64,000 bases of DNA, taken from positions 751,501-815,500 of the forward strand of contig NZ_CP129971.1 in assembly GCF_030503855.1 (NCBI RefSeq). The letters are read 5' to 3'. A program made the translations under genes and the position numbers. This document shows positions 8,301 through 15,849 of this stretch, piece by piece; the first letter of the stretch is position 1; every line of letters starts with the position of its first letter. The DNA is from Marivirga salinae (GTDB lineage Bacteria; Bacteroidota; Bacteroidia; Cytophagales; Cyclobacteriaceae). The notes beneath the pieces were generated by a model, which saw only the letters and a list, made by a program, of their open reading frames with translations, made no database searches and was not told the DNA's origin.

Positions 8301-9845
8301 TTTGCCAATTGGTTGATCGGATACTGTGAGGAGGTTTAATTCTTCCTTTTCACAAAAATTGTTTATGATTTTAAGAAATTGAGGCGTCTTTCTGCTGACT
8401 ACAGACAGACCCTTTGGCTTGGCTTGAAATTTGTCTTCAGATTCAGTTCTAGGTAACTCGATAAATTTTGTTTTGGCTGCTTTCAGTTCTGATAATGTTG
8501 GACTTGAAATATCATTGGAATTTAAAAAGTCCTGAAGTTTTCCATTAAAAACTATTTCTCCACCATGTACACCCGCTTCCGGTCCTAATTCCACAACCCA
8601 ATCCGCAGACTGGATAAAATTGAGGTCATGTTCCACTACCATCACCGTATTTCCTCGGCTAATCAATCGCTTTAGGATATGACGCAAATAGAGTTGGTAT
8701 TCTTCTGATAACCCAATGGATGGCTCATCAAAAACATATAAAATACCTTGTAAGCTGCTATTTACTTGCTTGATTAATTTGATTCGTTGTGCATCACCGG
8801 AGGAAATATCAGTACTTGGTGTACTTAATTGGTATTCTCCCATTCCCAATCGAATCAAATCATGCAATTGAATACAAATCTTATCAACCAATACTTTTTC
8901 TCCTGCTGATAAGTCTTGATTTTTCAATTGAGCATATAGATTATGCAGTGGAATCTCCATCCATCCCTGAAAATTCAATCCTTTCCATTCATACTTCAGA
9001 TGCTCTGGTTTAATTCGTGCTCCCATGCAATCAGGGCAAGTTTCAGAGCTGACAAATTTGAGGATATTTTTATTTCTATCTCTTTTCAAGATGTCTTTCA
9101 TAACCGAAAGTATTCCTTGATAAAAGTGTTCTTCACGTGGTTTTGCTTTGAAGCCTTCCCATCTGAGTCGCGATTCTAAATCATGCTTCCCATAAAATAC
9201 TTTGATGCGATCGCTTCCATTTAAAATCACATCTTTTTGCTCATCCGTGAGCTCTTTCCATGGAATGTCCACACTAAAACCATGCGCTTTACAGACTTTG
9301 TTTAATTCCTCCACTGTTACCTGAGAATACACAATGTAACCAGTGGGCAAGGTGGTGACGATGGCACCTTCCCTCAAGGTTTTGTTTTCATCTCCGATCA
9401 ACTTATCGAGATCAATATATTCTGCCTGACCAATTCCATGACATTTCTCACAGGCTCCTTTAGGATGATTAAAAGAAAAGAGGGATTTGCTCATGGTCTC
9501 ATTAGCGGAATAGCGCGCAAATAAAATTCTGAAGATAGCTGTCAATTCGGAGAGCGTACCAAAAGTAGCATTGATGGACTGAAAACGCTTCGATTGTTCC
9601 ACCTTAATAACTGGGGGCAAATACTGAATGTCATCCACCTCCGCAGTGGGTATTAATTGCCCATTCTGTTGCCCATAGGCAGGAAGACTCTCCAAAAAAT
9701 AGCGATATCCTTCATTGGCAATTACGCCCATCGCCAAAGAGGATTTCCCCGATCCCGACAAACCGGTCACCACAATCAATTGGTTTTCAGGAATTGATAA
9801 GTTTATGTTTTTGAGATTATTTTGATGGGCGTTTACTATCTTCAT
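5313..9845 (-). CDS. Double-length UvrA paralogue (four ABC modules)
   Basis: A 1510-residue protein made of two UvrA-like units in tandem; classical UvrA is about 940 residues. Unit 1 has Walker A GLSGSGKSS (28-36), signature ISSGDAQRIKL, Walker B VFDEPSIGL, then a second half with PIGKTPRSNPSTYTG, the CxxC pairs CESC/CPVC, LSGGEAQRIKL and LLLEEPSIGL but no Walker A. Unit 2 has Walker A GISGSGKSS (about 770), LSGGENQRV, LLDEPSAGL, then a second half with GKSGIGKTT (about 1245), CPNC/CEVC, LSSGEKQRL and ILDEPSTGL. CxxC zinc motifs recur in all four parts. UvrA recognises DNA damage for excision repair; class II/III paralogues are linked to drug or DNA-damage tolerance. A 48-nt REP insertion adds 16 codons near the C-terminus. 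No uvrB neighbour, so it is unlikely to be the main UvrA. Confidence 0.85.
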   Translation of the reverse strand: MKIVNAHQNNLKNINLSIPENQLIVVTGLSGSGKSSLAMGVIANEGYRYFLESLPAYGQQNGQLIPTAEVDDIQYLPPVIKVEQSKRFQSINATFGTLSELTAIFRILFARYSANETMSKSLFSFNHPKGACEKCHGIGQAEYIDLDKLIGDENKTLREGAIVTTLPTGYIVYSQVTVEELNKVCKAHGFSVDIPWKELTDEQKDVILNGSDRIKVFYGKHDLESRLRWEGFKAKPREEHFYQGILSVMKDILKRDRNKNILKFVSSETCPDCMGARIKPEHLKYEWKGLNFQGWMEIPLHNLYAQLKNQDLSAGEKVLVDKICIQLHDLIRLGMGEYQLSTPSTDISSGDAQRIKLIKQVNSSLQGILYVFDEPSIGLSEEYQLYLRHILKRLISRGNTVMVVEHDLNFIQSADWVVELGPEAGVHGGEIVFNGKLQDFLNSNDISSPTLSELKAAKTKFIELPRTESEDKFQAKPKGLSVVSRKTPQFLKIINNFCEKEELNLLTVSDQPIGKTPRSNPSTYTGLADKIRDLLAKTPEAKSLKLAKGAFSFNNKSGRCESCEGAGVITLSMNVMGSINQICPVCNGKRFKPEVLRVHWNEKNIADIYNLSIEEAYEFFSEENQITSILSLMLQLGLGYIKLGQPSNTLSGGEAQRIKLTKHFAKPSKNTILLLEEPSIGLHQQNVKQLLAALHELKKQTAGIICFENHPLFQSDCDTLVDNAQKAEPVDFKELADQKTDQISIRGARTHHLKDLDIDFPKNQLSVVTGISGSGKSSLVIDTLHGYGLQEMTKQFSAYQQSRVGVNFQFEVEHIAGLTPTICITRKERSYSERSDIAKQTGIDKILRFAFSRKAQYEGEELSASHFSNNHELGKCAVCDGYGEELLPDLGKIVLDEEKSIAIGLFEHNKALAYYGQAGSQYMAILKEVGLENGFSLETAFKELSNQQKNIIFHGAGDKDWKANWNYKTKTNQGTQAVSMKWEGLFHYLKSEYYKTRKNKNIAHLTALFAPAECSHCEGSGLKPERLTFQIASKSIHQIKSMDFKSLEKWLSADGTLDEVDQKLIEKIEPHLINTIKRAKQLHIDHLQLNRKSATLSGGENQRVALIKQLNSPLKGITYLLDEPSAGLSNDNIPDLIQILKHLIKKGNTVIVIEHNKEIILAADQLVQLGPKAGKLGGYINYQGSPQDFLKEPDCHPFLKTKSIPIKLSDGKEYIAIRKLSKHTLVKDELNVPVEGITAISGKSGIGKTTLVKDILMPSIQQGKPVNCESIEFPKKYKEVHYFESKKLRTYAATLLVDYLDLLKDVTKVFAKETGLKAQDFSYKSKSSQCPNCKGKGYVETSLDVAANSIEKCEVCKGQRYQNQILEHSVRSASIADVLAMNLMELKDWLAEERPSSKSLQLINQLEKIGLAHLRLDQPVQSLSSGEKQRLLLLNWLQKPTKNTLYILDEPSTGLHYADIDLLYGILNKIVGKDGMHGGDAMHRVFTNDIIIIDHNPYLLEMIGVGVVLG
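5385..5432. repeat. REP element inserted in frame in the uvrA-like gene
   Basis: A 48-nt element beginning GGTAAAGACG and ending CGTCTTTACC, with the perfect core GACGCGATGCATCGCGTC (5391-5408). On the minus strand it encodes GKDGMHGGDAMHRVFT, placed between KIV and NDIIIIDHN, just before the D-loop/H-loop end of the last ABC module. Confidence 0.85.
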
Positions 9846-10112
9846 AAATGCGATCCTTTTTTAGAGCTTGCTTTTGTAGGGTAAACTTAAAAAGATTTTG
9901 ATGTTTTAGCTTAAGCCATTAATTAATCTATTTAGACTTTAAACTAAACCCCCTCATCTAAATAGATTAGTTTTGATTATGTGAGACATATTGGGTAACT
10001 TAATTATTTTATAAAAAATAACGTTTAATTATAATTTAAGAACTAAATTGAGCAGTTAGGGATATCTAATTTTTTAATAGTGTCATTATAAATAGGTTGG
10101 TTTTTTAGATAT

Positions 10113-11888
10113 ATGAATCAAATACAACTGGCAAATATTATTTTACAACAGTCTAGCGAGCCTCATTGGATGGTCGATAGTAATTATCATTTGGTCTATG
10201 CCAACAATGCCTTTCAAAGCTTTACAATGAAGGGGGGAGAAAAGCAATTGAATAAAATTGTTTTCTTGGGAAACATCAGCAAGGATCATAAAAGATCATG
10301 GAGAACATGTTATGATCGTGCGCTTAATGGAGAAAGAGTTGTAATAGAGGAGCAATTCGAAAATAAAAAAATAAACGAAACTCACTATTACCAAATAACT
10401 TTCGAACCAATAACTAATGGAGAAAATAAATATTTTGCAGTAGCATGCCACGCAAAAGAGATTAGCTTAGCTGAGAGTAATTTGGTGGCTAAGGACAGGC
10501 ATATTATCCCACAAAGAACTAAAGAAAAAGAATTAAATAATTTATTTGAAACGATCCCAGGTATTCTCTGCCTTACGGACTTTAGCGGTAGAATCCTAAA
10601 GATAAATAAAGCTGGCTGCAGCCTTTTAGGTTACAAAGAAGAAGATTTTTTACAAGAAAACTTAAGCAAGTTCATATATCCTGATGACTTAGACAATACG
10701 ACAAAGGAATTAAGTCGTTTGGAGGCAGGGGAAACCATCGTTAAATTTGAAAATCGCTATCTTACTAAAAGAGGCGATATTACTTGGCTCAGCTGGTACT
10801 GCAATGCTGATTCGAATGAAGGGGTTATTACCGCCACGGCTAAGGACATTACTGAGGAGAAAAAATTAAAACAGCTCAATAAACAAGCAAGTAATCTTGC
10901 CAAGGTTGGGAGCTGGGAATACGACCTGATTAAAGATGACCTGTTTTGGTCAGATGAAGTGCATCGTTTGCACGAAACGGACCCAAGTACTTTCGTACCA
11001 AGTGTAGAACGCGCCATTGATTTTTATAAGGAAGAACATAAATCATTTGTTTCAGATGTGATCTTCAAAGCGATCAAAGAAGGGGGTTATTTGGATTATG
11101 AAGCTGCTATAATATCTAAGAGTAAGAAAGAAAAATGGATAAGGGTAATAGCAAGTCCGGAGTACGTTGAGGGAAAATGCGTGAAGTTTATCGGTAGTTT
11201 TCAGGATATAACTGACCTTAAAGAAGCTAACGTCAGACTACAAAGTTTATCAGACAATATCCCTGGAGTGGTTTTTCAATACCTGCTTTTACCAGATGGA
11301 ACGGATGAGTTTAGGTATGTGAGTAAGGGTTCTAAAAGAATTTGGTCCTATACCCCTGAGGAAGTTATGAATGACCTTGATTTGGTTTGGGATCAAATCA
11401 AAGCAGGAGGTGATTTGGAGGCCGTTAAAAAAAGTATCGAAGAGTCAATTGAAAACATGACCCAATGGTCCATTCAATATAGAATTCTAAGACCAGATGG
11501 CGAAAAACGGATAATCCAAGGTTCAGGTATACCTAAATTTGGATCTGATGGAACCATTCTTTTCAATTCTGTAGCGCTAGATGTAACCGAGCAAGCAAAA
11601 AACGAAGAGCTATTGAAAGACCTTAATCAACAATTAAAAAAACACACCTTTGAATTAGAACACTCTAATGAAAAGTTAAGGGAAATAGCTTGGACGCAGT
11701 CGCATATTGTACGGACTCCCTTATCTAGAATATTAGGAATAATTAATCTGTTAGAAAATAAAGAGGATTTAAGCAAAGACTTATTGGCTTGGTTAGATCA
11801 TTTGAAAAAGTCGACCCAAGAATTAGATGACATTGTAAAGAAAATAATTAAAGAAGCAAATGACTTTATCAAAGAGGAGCCTAATTAA
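10113..11888 (+). CDS. Multi-PAS signalling protein with DHp but no ATPase domain
   Basis: A 591-residue cytoplasmic sensor-like protein with no membrane segments. Four PAS/PAC modules are visible: about 10-125, 140-255 (GRILKINKAGCSLLGYKEEDF ... DITEEKKL), 262-372 (VGSWEYDLIKDDLFWSDEVH ... DITDLKE) and 375-500. A coiled linker leads to a DHp-like helix pair with H-box SHIVRTPLSRILG (His531). The chain ends 60 residues later, so the N, G1 and G2 boxes of a HATPase_c domain are absent. It cannot autophosphorylate as it stands. It may be phosphorylated by another kinase, act as a phosphatase, or work as a scaffold for the response regulator that follows with no gap (TAAATG). Confidence 0.8.
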   Translation: MNQIQLANIILQQSSEPHWMVDSNYHLVYANNAFQSFTMKGGEKQLNKIVFLGNISKDHKRSWRTCYDRALNGERVVIEEQFENKKINETHYYQITFEPITNGENKYFAVACHAKEISLAESNLVAKDRHIIPQRTKEKELNNLFETIPGILCLTDFSGRILKINKAGCSLLGYKEEDFLQENLSKFIYPDDLDNTTKELSRLEAGETIVKFENRYLTKRGDITWLSWYCNADSNEGVITATAKDITEEKKLKQLNKQASNLAKVGSWEYDLIKDDLFWSDEVHRLHETDPSTFVPSVERAIDFYKEEHKSFVSDVIFKAIKEGGYLDYEAAIISKSKKEKWIRVIASPEYVEGKCVKFIGSFQDITDLKEANVRLQSLSDNIPGVVFQYLLLPDGTDEFRYVSKGSKRIWSYTPEEVMNDLDLVWDQIKAGGDLEAVKKSIEESIENMTQWSIQYRILRPDGEKRIIQGSGIPKFGSDGTILFNSVALDVTEQAKNEELLKDLNQQLKKHTFELEHSNEKLREIAWTQSHIVRTPLSRILGIINLLENKEDLSKDLLAWLDHLKKSTQELDDIVKKIIKEANDFIKEEPN

Positions 11889-12275
11889 ATGGAAAAAGAA
11901 TTATTTATAATCGATGACGACTCTATTTATAGAATGATCGTTTCATCAATGTTGGAAGATATACTACCTGAATTGCAAATTACAGAATGTGATAATGGTG
12001 AAATTGGTTTAGCTAAGTTAAAAGAAGTAGAGAATTCCAACAAAGAGATTATTGTTTTGCTTGATATAAATATGCCCATTTTAAATGGCTGGGAGTTTTT
12101 AGAAGAGATAAAAAATCAAAACTATTACAAACTATCGACTTTGAAAATATACTTGGTTTCATCATCCACCGATGAAAGTGACATATCAAAAAGTAAACAG
12201 TTCAATTATCTTTCTGGATTTTATCACAAACCATTAGAAATAGATGATCTTAGAAAGATCTTGGAATTGAATTGA
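11889..12275 (+). CDS. Stand-alone CheY-like response regulator
   Basis: A 128-residue receiver domain with no output domain. The acidic pocket is Asp9-Asp10-Asp11 (IIDDDS), the phospho-acceptor is Asp59 in IIVLLDINMP, the switch serine is near 91-92 (LVSSSTD) and the conserved lysine is Lys114 in YHKP. All key residues are present. It starts directly after the stop of the PAS/DHp gene, so the two are probably co-transcribed and act as partners. It would work by binding another protein, as CheY and Spo0F do. A weak inverted repeat lies in the 50 nt before the convergent nrnA-like gene. Confidence 0.9.
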   Translation: MEKELFIIDDDSIYRMIVSSMLEDILPELQITECDNGEIGLAKLKEVENSNKEIIVLLDINMPILNGWEFLEEIKNQNYYKLSTLKIYLVSSSTDESDISKSKQFNYLSGFYHKPLEIDDLRKILELN

Positions 12276-12326
12276 GCAAAAAGGAAATGAAAGGTCGGAG
12301 GCCTTTGCAAATCATACCTTTTAGAC

Positions 12327-13322
12327 TTAAAAGTATTCAGGAATCAAACCCCTTATCTTTTCCATTGTTTCCTCTACACCTAGCTCGCTCATTCCTCCTG
12401 CTGCATTAGCATGTCCACCTCCATTGAAGTGTTCAGAGGCAAGTATATTTACTGCGTTTTCTTCGCCTTTTGAACGGAAGGATATTTTCATGATTCCATC
12501 TCGTTCGGTAAATACAATAGCCGCTTTCATGCCTTGAATCGATAAGGCTTGATTAGCTAAATTATCGGTATCTCCTTTTTGGTACTGATATTCGCTTAGT
12601 TCTTCCTTGGATAAGGAAATAATCGCAACATTGTAGTCCTCTAGTATTTCCATTTTTTTGCTCATGGCATATCCTTGTAGCCTCAATTTAGTAGCGGTAT
12701 TATTATCACTTAATGCTTCGTGAATCAAGTGCTGCTCTACCCCAGAGGCTAGCAGCTTTGCCAATACTTCATGTGTTCGTGGCGTGGTAGAAGGAAAGCG
12801 AAAACTCCCGGTATCGGTTAATATGCCCAAGTATAATGGGGTGCCGATGGATTGATCAAGTAAATCACCATGGCCTGATTCTTCTATGAGCTCTACAATC
12901 AGCTCTGCAGTGGAAGAGGCCGTTGTTTCCGAAACACTCAAAGTGGCCGGCAATTCCGGAGCCAGGTGATGGTCAATCATGATGGTTTTACAGTCTTTTG
13001 CCTCTAAAAGGGCTTGCATCTCTGAACCAATTCTATTAGATGCATTATAATCCAAACAAAAGATCAGATCGGCTGCCTCAAAGGCCTTAGTGACAGCTTC
13101 GGGCTGTTCCGTCATCACCAAAAAAGAGGAAGTATCCAGCCAGTGCAAAAACTTTGGCGCAGGATCCGGATGACAAACCGTTGCAGTTTTCCCAAGCTTT
13201 TCAATAAAGTGTAAAAGACCAAGAGAACTCCCGACTGAATCTCCATCAGGAGATTTGTGAGAAGTGATGATAATGTTGTTGGCAGCCTTTATTTCAGCTG
13301 CGATTTTTAAGTATATATTCAT
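12327..13322 (-). CDS. DHH/DHHA1 phosphoesterase, NrnA-like nanoRNase/pAp phosphatase
   Basis: A 331-residue cytoplasmic hydrolase. The DHH domain shows SHKSPDGDSVGSSLGL (metal-binding Asp residues), FCLDYNASNRIG and IMIDHHLAP (the DHH motif). The C-terminal DHHA1 domain ends in FNGGGHANAAGG, which binds substrate. Length and motif order match NrnA (about 310-330 residues). NrnA degrades 2-5 nt RNAs and dephosphorylates 3'-phosphoadenosine 5'-phosphate; Bacteroidota generally lack Orn, so this would be the main nanoRNase (inference). ATG start at 13322. It faces the response regulator gene and appears to be a single-gene unit. Confidence 0.9.
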   Translation of the reverse strand: MNIYLKIAAEIKAANNIIITSHKSPDGDSVGSSLGLLHFIEKLGKTATVCHPDPAPKFLHWLDTSSFLVMTEQPEAVTKAFEAADLIFCLDYNASNRIGSEMQALLEAKDCKTIMIDHHLAPELPATLSVSETTASSTAELIVELIEESGHGDLLDQSIGTPLYLGILTDTGSFRFPSTTPRTHEVLAKLLASGVEQHLIHEALSDNNTATKLRLQGYAMSKKMEILEDYNVAIISLSKEELSEYQYQKGDTDNLANQALSIQGMKAAIVFTERDGIMKISFRSKGEENAVNILASEHFNGGGHANAAGGMSELGVEETMEKIRGLIPEYF

Positions 13323-13392
13323 GTAAAAGATTTTTATAATCAGATTCCGACTGAAAAATAGTCTGCAAGTTATGGATTTTAATGGGCACCTC

Positions 13393-13530
13393 TTAGCTTT
13401 TACGAAAAGCCGCTAGACTTACTTGCGGTAAAATACTATTATTAGGCTTAGGCCTTGTAGCTAGTTGATTTCCAGGAATTGATAAATTAATATTTTTAAG
13501 ATTATTTTGGTGGGTGTTTTTGATGTGCAT
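13393..13530 (-). pseudogene. 5' remnant of a uvrA-like gene
   Basis: A 45-codon frame whose first 24 residues copy the start of the UvrA paralogue at 5313-9845: HQNNLKNINLSIP is identical and NQL follows. The DNA match covers about 13459-13530. After NQL the similarity stops and the frame runs into unrelated sequence (ATRPKPNNS...) before a stop; the Walker A region is missing. It has the same orientation as the full gene and a REP element follows 28 nt upstream of its start. The rest of the 13323-13654 gap shows no gene. Confidence 0.75.
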
Positions 13531-13557
13531 TTGATTTAATTTGGTAAAGATCATGTG

Positions 13558-13602
13558 GCAGAGACGCAATGCATTGCGTCTTTACAGGCATTGTGTCTCT
13601 AC
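13558..13602. repeat. REP element, intergenic copy
   Basis: Core GACGCAATGCATTGCGTC (13563-13580) is a perfect palindrome, flanked by GGCAGA on one side and a degenerate second arm, GGCATTGTGTCTCTAC, on the other. It has the same two-part layout as the copies at 5385 and 17762. It sits between the uvrA-like remnant and the anti-sigma gene. Confidence 0.85.
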
Positions 13603-13654
13603 AAATTTTTTACGAAATTACAATTTAAGAGGCCTTTCCACAAAAGAAGATGTT

Positions 13655-15025
13655 TTAATTAATTTTAAACCGAACTGAAATTTTCTTGCTTGATTCCATG
13701 GGAGTATCTCCTCTTTTAGCAGGTTCCCATTTTGGGCCTTCCATGATTAAACGGATTGCTTCTTCATCACAGCCATCTCCTAGTCCTCTTATAACTTCAA
13801 CTTCCGTAATGCTACCGGTTGCACTGATACTTAATTTTAATCTGACCTTTCCTTCTGTACCTGCCTCTAGTGCTTTGGGAGGATATCTTAAATTATCTTT
13901 GAGATAATCACGGTAATCAGAAAAACCCATTCTAGGCCTTGCTCCACTGTAGGTATTGTCTTCTTCTTTCTCTTGGCCGATACTTGTAACGACTACTTCG
14001 CTTAATTGAGCTACATCAGTGTTTAGAAATATTTTATTTTCCGCTTCTTTACTCACAACAAATTCTTGCTGTTCCATGCCTATAAAATTCACAATGAGTA
14101 CATCGTTTAAATTTGCTGCAATCTCAAAGGAACCATCTAGATCAGTGCTAGTGCCTATGGAAGTACCTTTGAGAATTACATTAGCTCCTGGAATAGCCTC
14201 TCCCGTTTCAGCATCTAGCACTTCTCCTGAAATCCTTTGGGAGACAGCAACTTTTCTCTTATCTCCTTGATCCGTTTGCTCATTGGTGGGAGCAATAGAA
14301 GATGCCAATTCATTGGCCTTTTTACTTCTTGCTACTGAAGATTTGTTTTGATCGGTCTCAATTTCTGCTACCTTTCCCGCCATCGAGTCTTTATTAAACT
14401 CTTGAAAGCTGTCTTCATAAGGAACAGCAGTTTCCGATACAATTAAATCCTCCTCAATACTAATCGATTCTTTTTGAGCAATGCGTTCAGCATCTTCGAC
14501 TGTTTTGATAGGCAATTCTATTTCTTGTTTACTTTCAGAATCATTACTTTTAACCATTGCTTTTGGTAGATTCTCAGATTCCTTTTCTCTTGATTCATCT
14601 TGAACAGGGATGGGAGGGTTTGCTGGGTTTTCGTAATCATCAAATTTTATGGCCTCTTCCGATTTAATAGCCAAGGGAGTAAATGATTCATCTTGCTGAA
14701 AACACATAATAATGAGTACGCTGGAAATAATTAGCAATAAAAAGACGGCAGCAAAAGGCAATGCTTTTCTCCAAAAAGGTATTGTTCGTTGTTCTTGCTT
14801 AGGAGTAGTTCTAGCCTGCAAATTAGCTTTAAGGCTTGGCAAATCATGCAGTGCCTCTGGATTTTCCAAATAACCTTCCATGGCCTCTGCCTCAAAAGGG
14901 TGACTCAGCAAATATTTTTCAACTTGATGTTGTTCTTCAGGCCTTAAAGTGCCATTAACATAAGCTTGCATTTTTTCTATGCTAAATTCCCAATTAGGGT
15001 CAATATGGTTTTTATCTTTCTTCAC
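13655..15025 (-). CDS. Anti-sigma factor fused to CarboxypepD_reg and TonB C-terminal domains
   Basis: A 456-residue membrane protein. Residues 1-75 resemble a cytoplasmic anti-sigma domain (KMQAYVNGTLRPEEQHQVEKYL). A membrane segment lies near 85-108 (ALPFAAVFLLLIISSVLIIM). A charged linker follows, then a CarboxypepD_reg-like domain (about 265-335; GEAIPGANVILKGTSIGTST) ending in DVAQLSEVVVTS. The last 85 residues are a TonB_C domain (YPPKALEAGTEGKVRLKLSI). It uses a GTG start and overlaps the ECF sigma gene by 14 nt, as expected for a translationally coupled sigma/anti-sigma pair. The periplasmic domains could sense an outer-membrane signal (inference). Confidence 0.85.
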   Translation of the reverse strand: MKKDKNHIDPNWEFSIEKMQAYVNGTLRPEEQHQVEKYLLSHPFEAEAMEGYLENPEALHDLPSLKANLQARTTPKQEQRTIPFWRKALPFAAVFLLLIISSVLIIMCFQQDESFTPLAIKSEEAIKFDDYENPANPPIPVQDESREKESENLPKAMVKSNDSESKQEIELPIKTVEDAERIAQKESISIEEDLIVSETAVPYEDSFQEFNKDSMAGKVAEIETDQNKSSVARSKKANELASSIAPTNEQTDQGDKRKVAVSQRISGEVLDAETGEAIPGANVILKGTSIGTSTDLDGSFEIAANLNDVLIVNFIGMEQQEFVVSKEAENKIFLNTDVAQLSEVVVTSIGQEKEEDNTYSGARPRMGFSDYRDYLKDNLRYPPKALEAGTEGKVRLKLSISATGSITEVEVIRGLGDGCDEEAIRLIMEGPKWEPAKRGDTPMESSKKISVRFKIN

Positions 15026-15587
15026 TTTGTTCCATGCACTGTTTTAAATTACGTTTTGCATTTTGTATGTAGCTTTTCACTTTCTTTAATTCGTAAGAGG
15101 TACTATCCGTAATCTCCTGATAACTCTTTTTGTCTAAGTAAAACAATTCCACACATCGCTTTTGTTCTTTTTTTAATTGCGCGATACATGCAGTCAATCT
15201 TTCCAGATTGTCTTCCTTAACAGTGTAGTCTTCTTCATGATGCTTCCATTGCCCATTTTCCATAAGCTCAAGGTCTGAAAAATCAAAATTATCCGTTTTT
15301 TGCCGTTTTTGCTTTCTCAATTCCATTAAACAATGGTTTTTGGATAGCACGTAAAGCCAACTTTTAAAGTTTTCTACCCCGTGCTTGGGAATTTTTATCA
15401 CTAACTCCTCAAAAATAGCCATCACAGCATCTTGGGCTGAATCTTTGTCTTTCAAATATTTTAGACAAACTCCGTAAACCAGATGCATATAAGGTTTATA
15501 TAGTTTGCCCAACAGATCAAGATCTTGAGATTCTCGGAATTGTTCAAGCAATTGTTTTTCTTCTTGTATGTCGTTTTTATCTGTCAC
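15012..15587 (-). CDS. ECF-family RNA polymerase sigma factor
   Basis: A 191-residue sigma-70 family protein. Region 2 is at about 25-90 (YMHLVYGVCLKYLKDKDSAQDAVMAIFEELV) and region 4 at about 125-180 (KKEQKRCVELFYLDKKSYQEI, then a recognition helix ending KSYIQNAKRNLKQ). Regions 1 and 3 are absent, as in the ECF group. It starts at a GTG (15587); no ATG offers a complete region 2. It is co-transcribed with the overlapping anti-sigma gene and divergent from the vWA protein, which shares the CarboxypepD_reg module. That protein is a plausible regulon member (inference). Confidence 0.9.
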   Translation of the reverse strand: MTDKNDIQEEKQLLEQFRESQDLDLLGKLYKPYMHLVYGVCLKYLKDKDSAQDAVMAIFEELVIKIPKHGVENFKSWLYVLSKNHCLMELRKQKRQKTDNFDFSDLELMENGQWKHHEEDYTVKEDNLERLTACIAQLKKEQKRCVELFYLDKKSYQEITDSTSYELKKVKSYIQNAKRNLKQCMEQSEER

Positions 15588-15849
15588 TCAATGATGCTGT
15601 GGAAGTTGCTAAGTTAATTTTTTATAACTCAATAAAATACAGAAATCTGGAATTCTCATTTTAAGTCAAAACTAAATTGCAAAATTTTATCCATGTACAC
15701 GGGTTTGATTTATCGTCTTTTAAATGACTATTTGATTGCACATTGCCTCTAGTTTCTTTTCAAAAAATAAAAAACTGAAAATAATTTTATGGAATTTATG
15801 GAGTGGCTGCATCCTGACTACAAATATGTTTCACATAAAATTATCGATT

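Noticed and set aside
12290..12306. AAAGG/CCTTT hairpin as a bidirectional terminator
   Set aside because: Only 5 bp and no T-run; not strong enough to list.
13558..13602. REP arrays as a CRISPR array
   Set aside because: Copies are single, far apart and palindromic, with no regular spacers or cas genes.
15736..15849. TTG start for the vWA protein
   Set aside because: It would put 38 residues before a good signal peptide; ATG 15850 is preferred.
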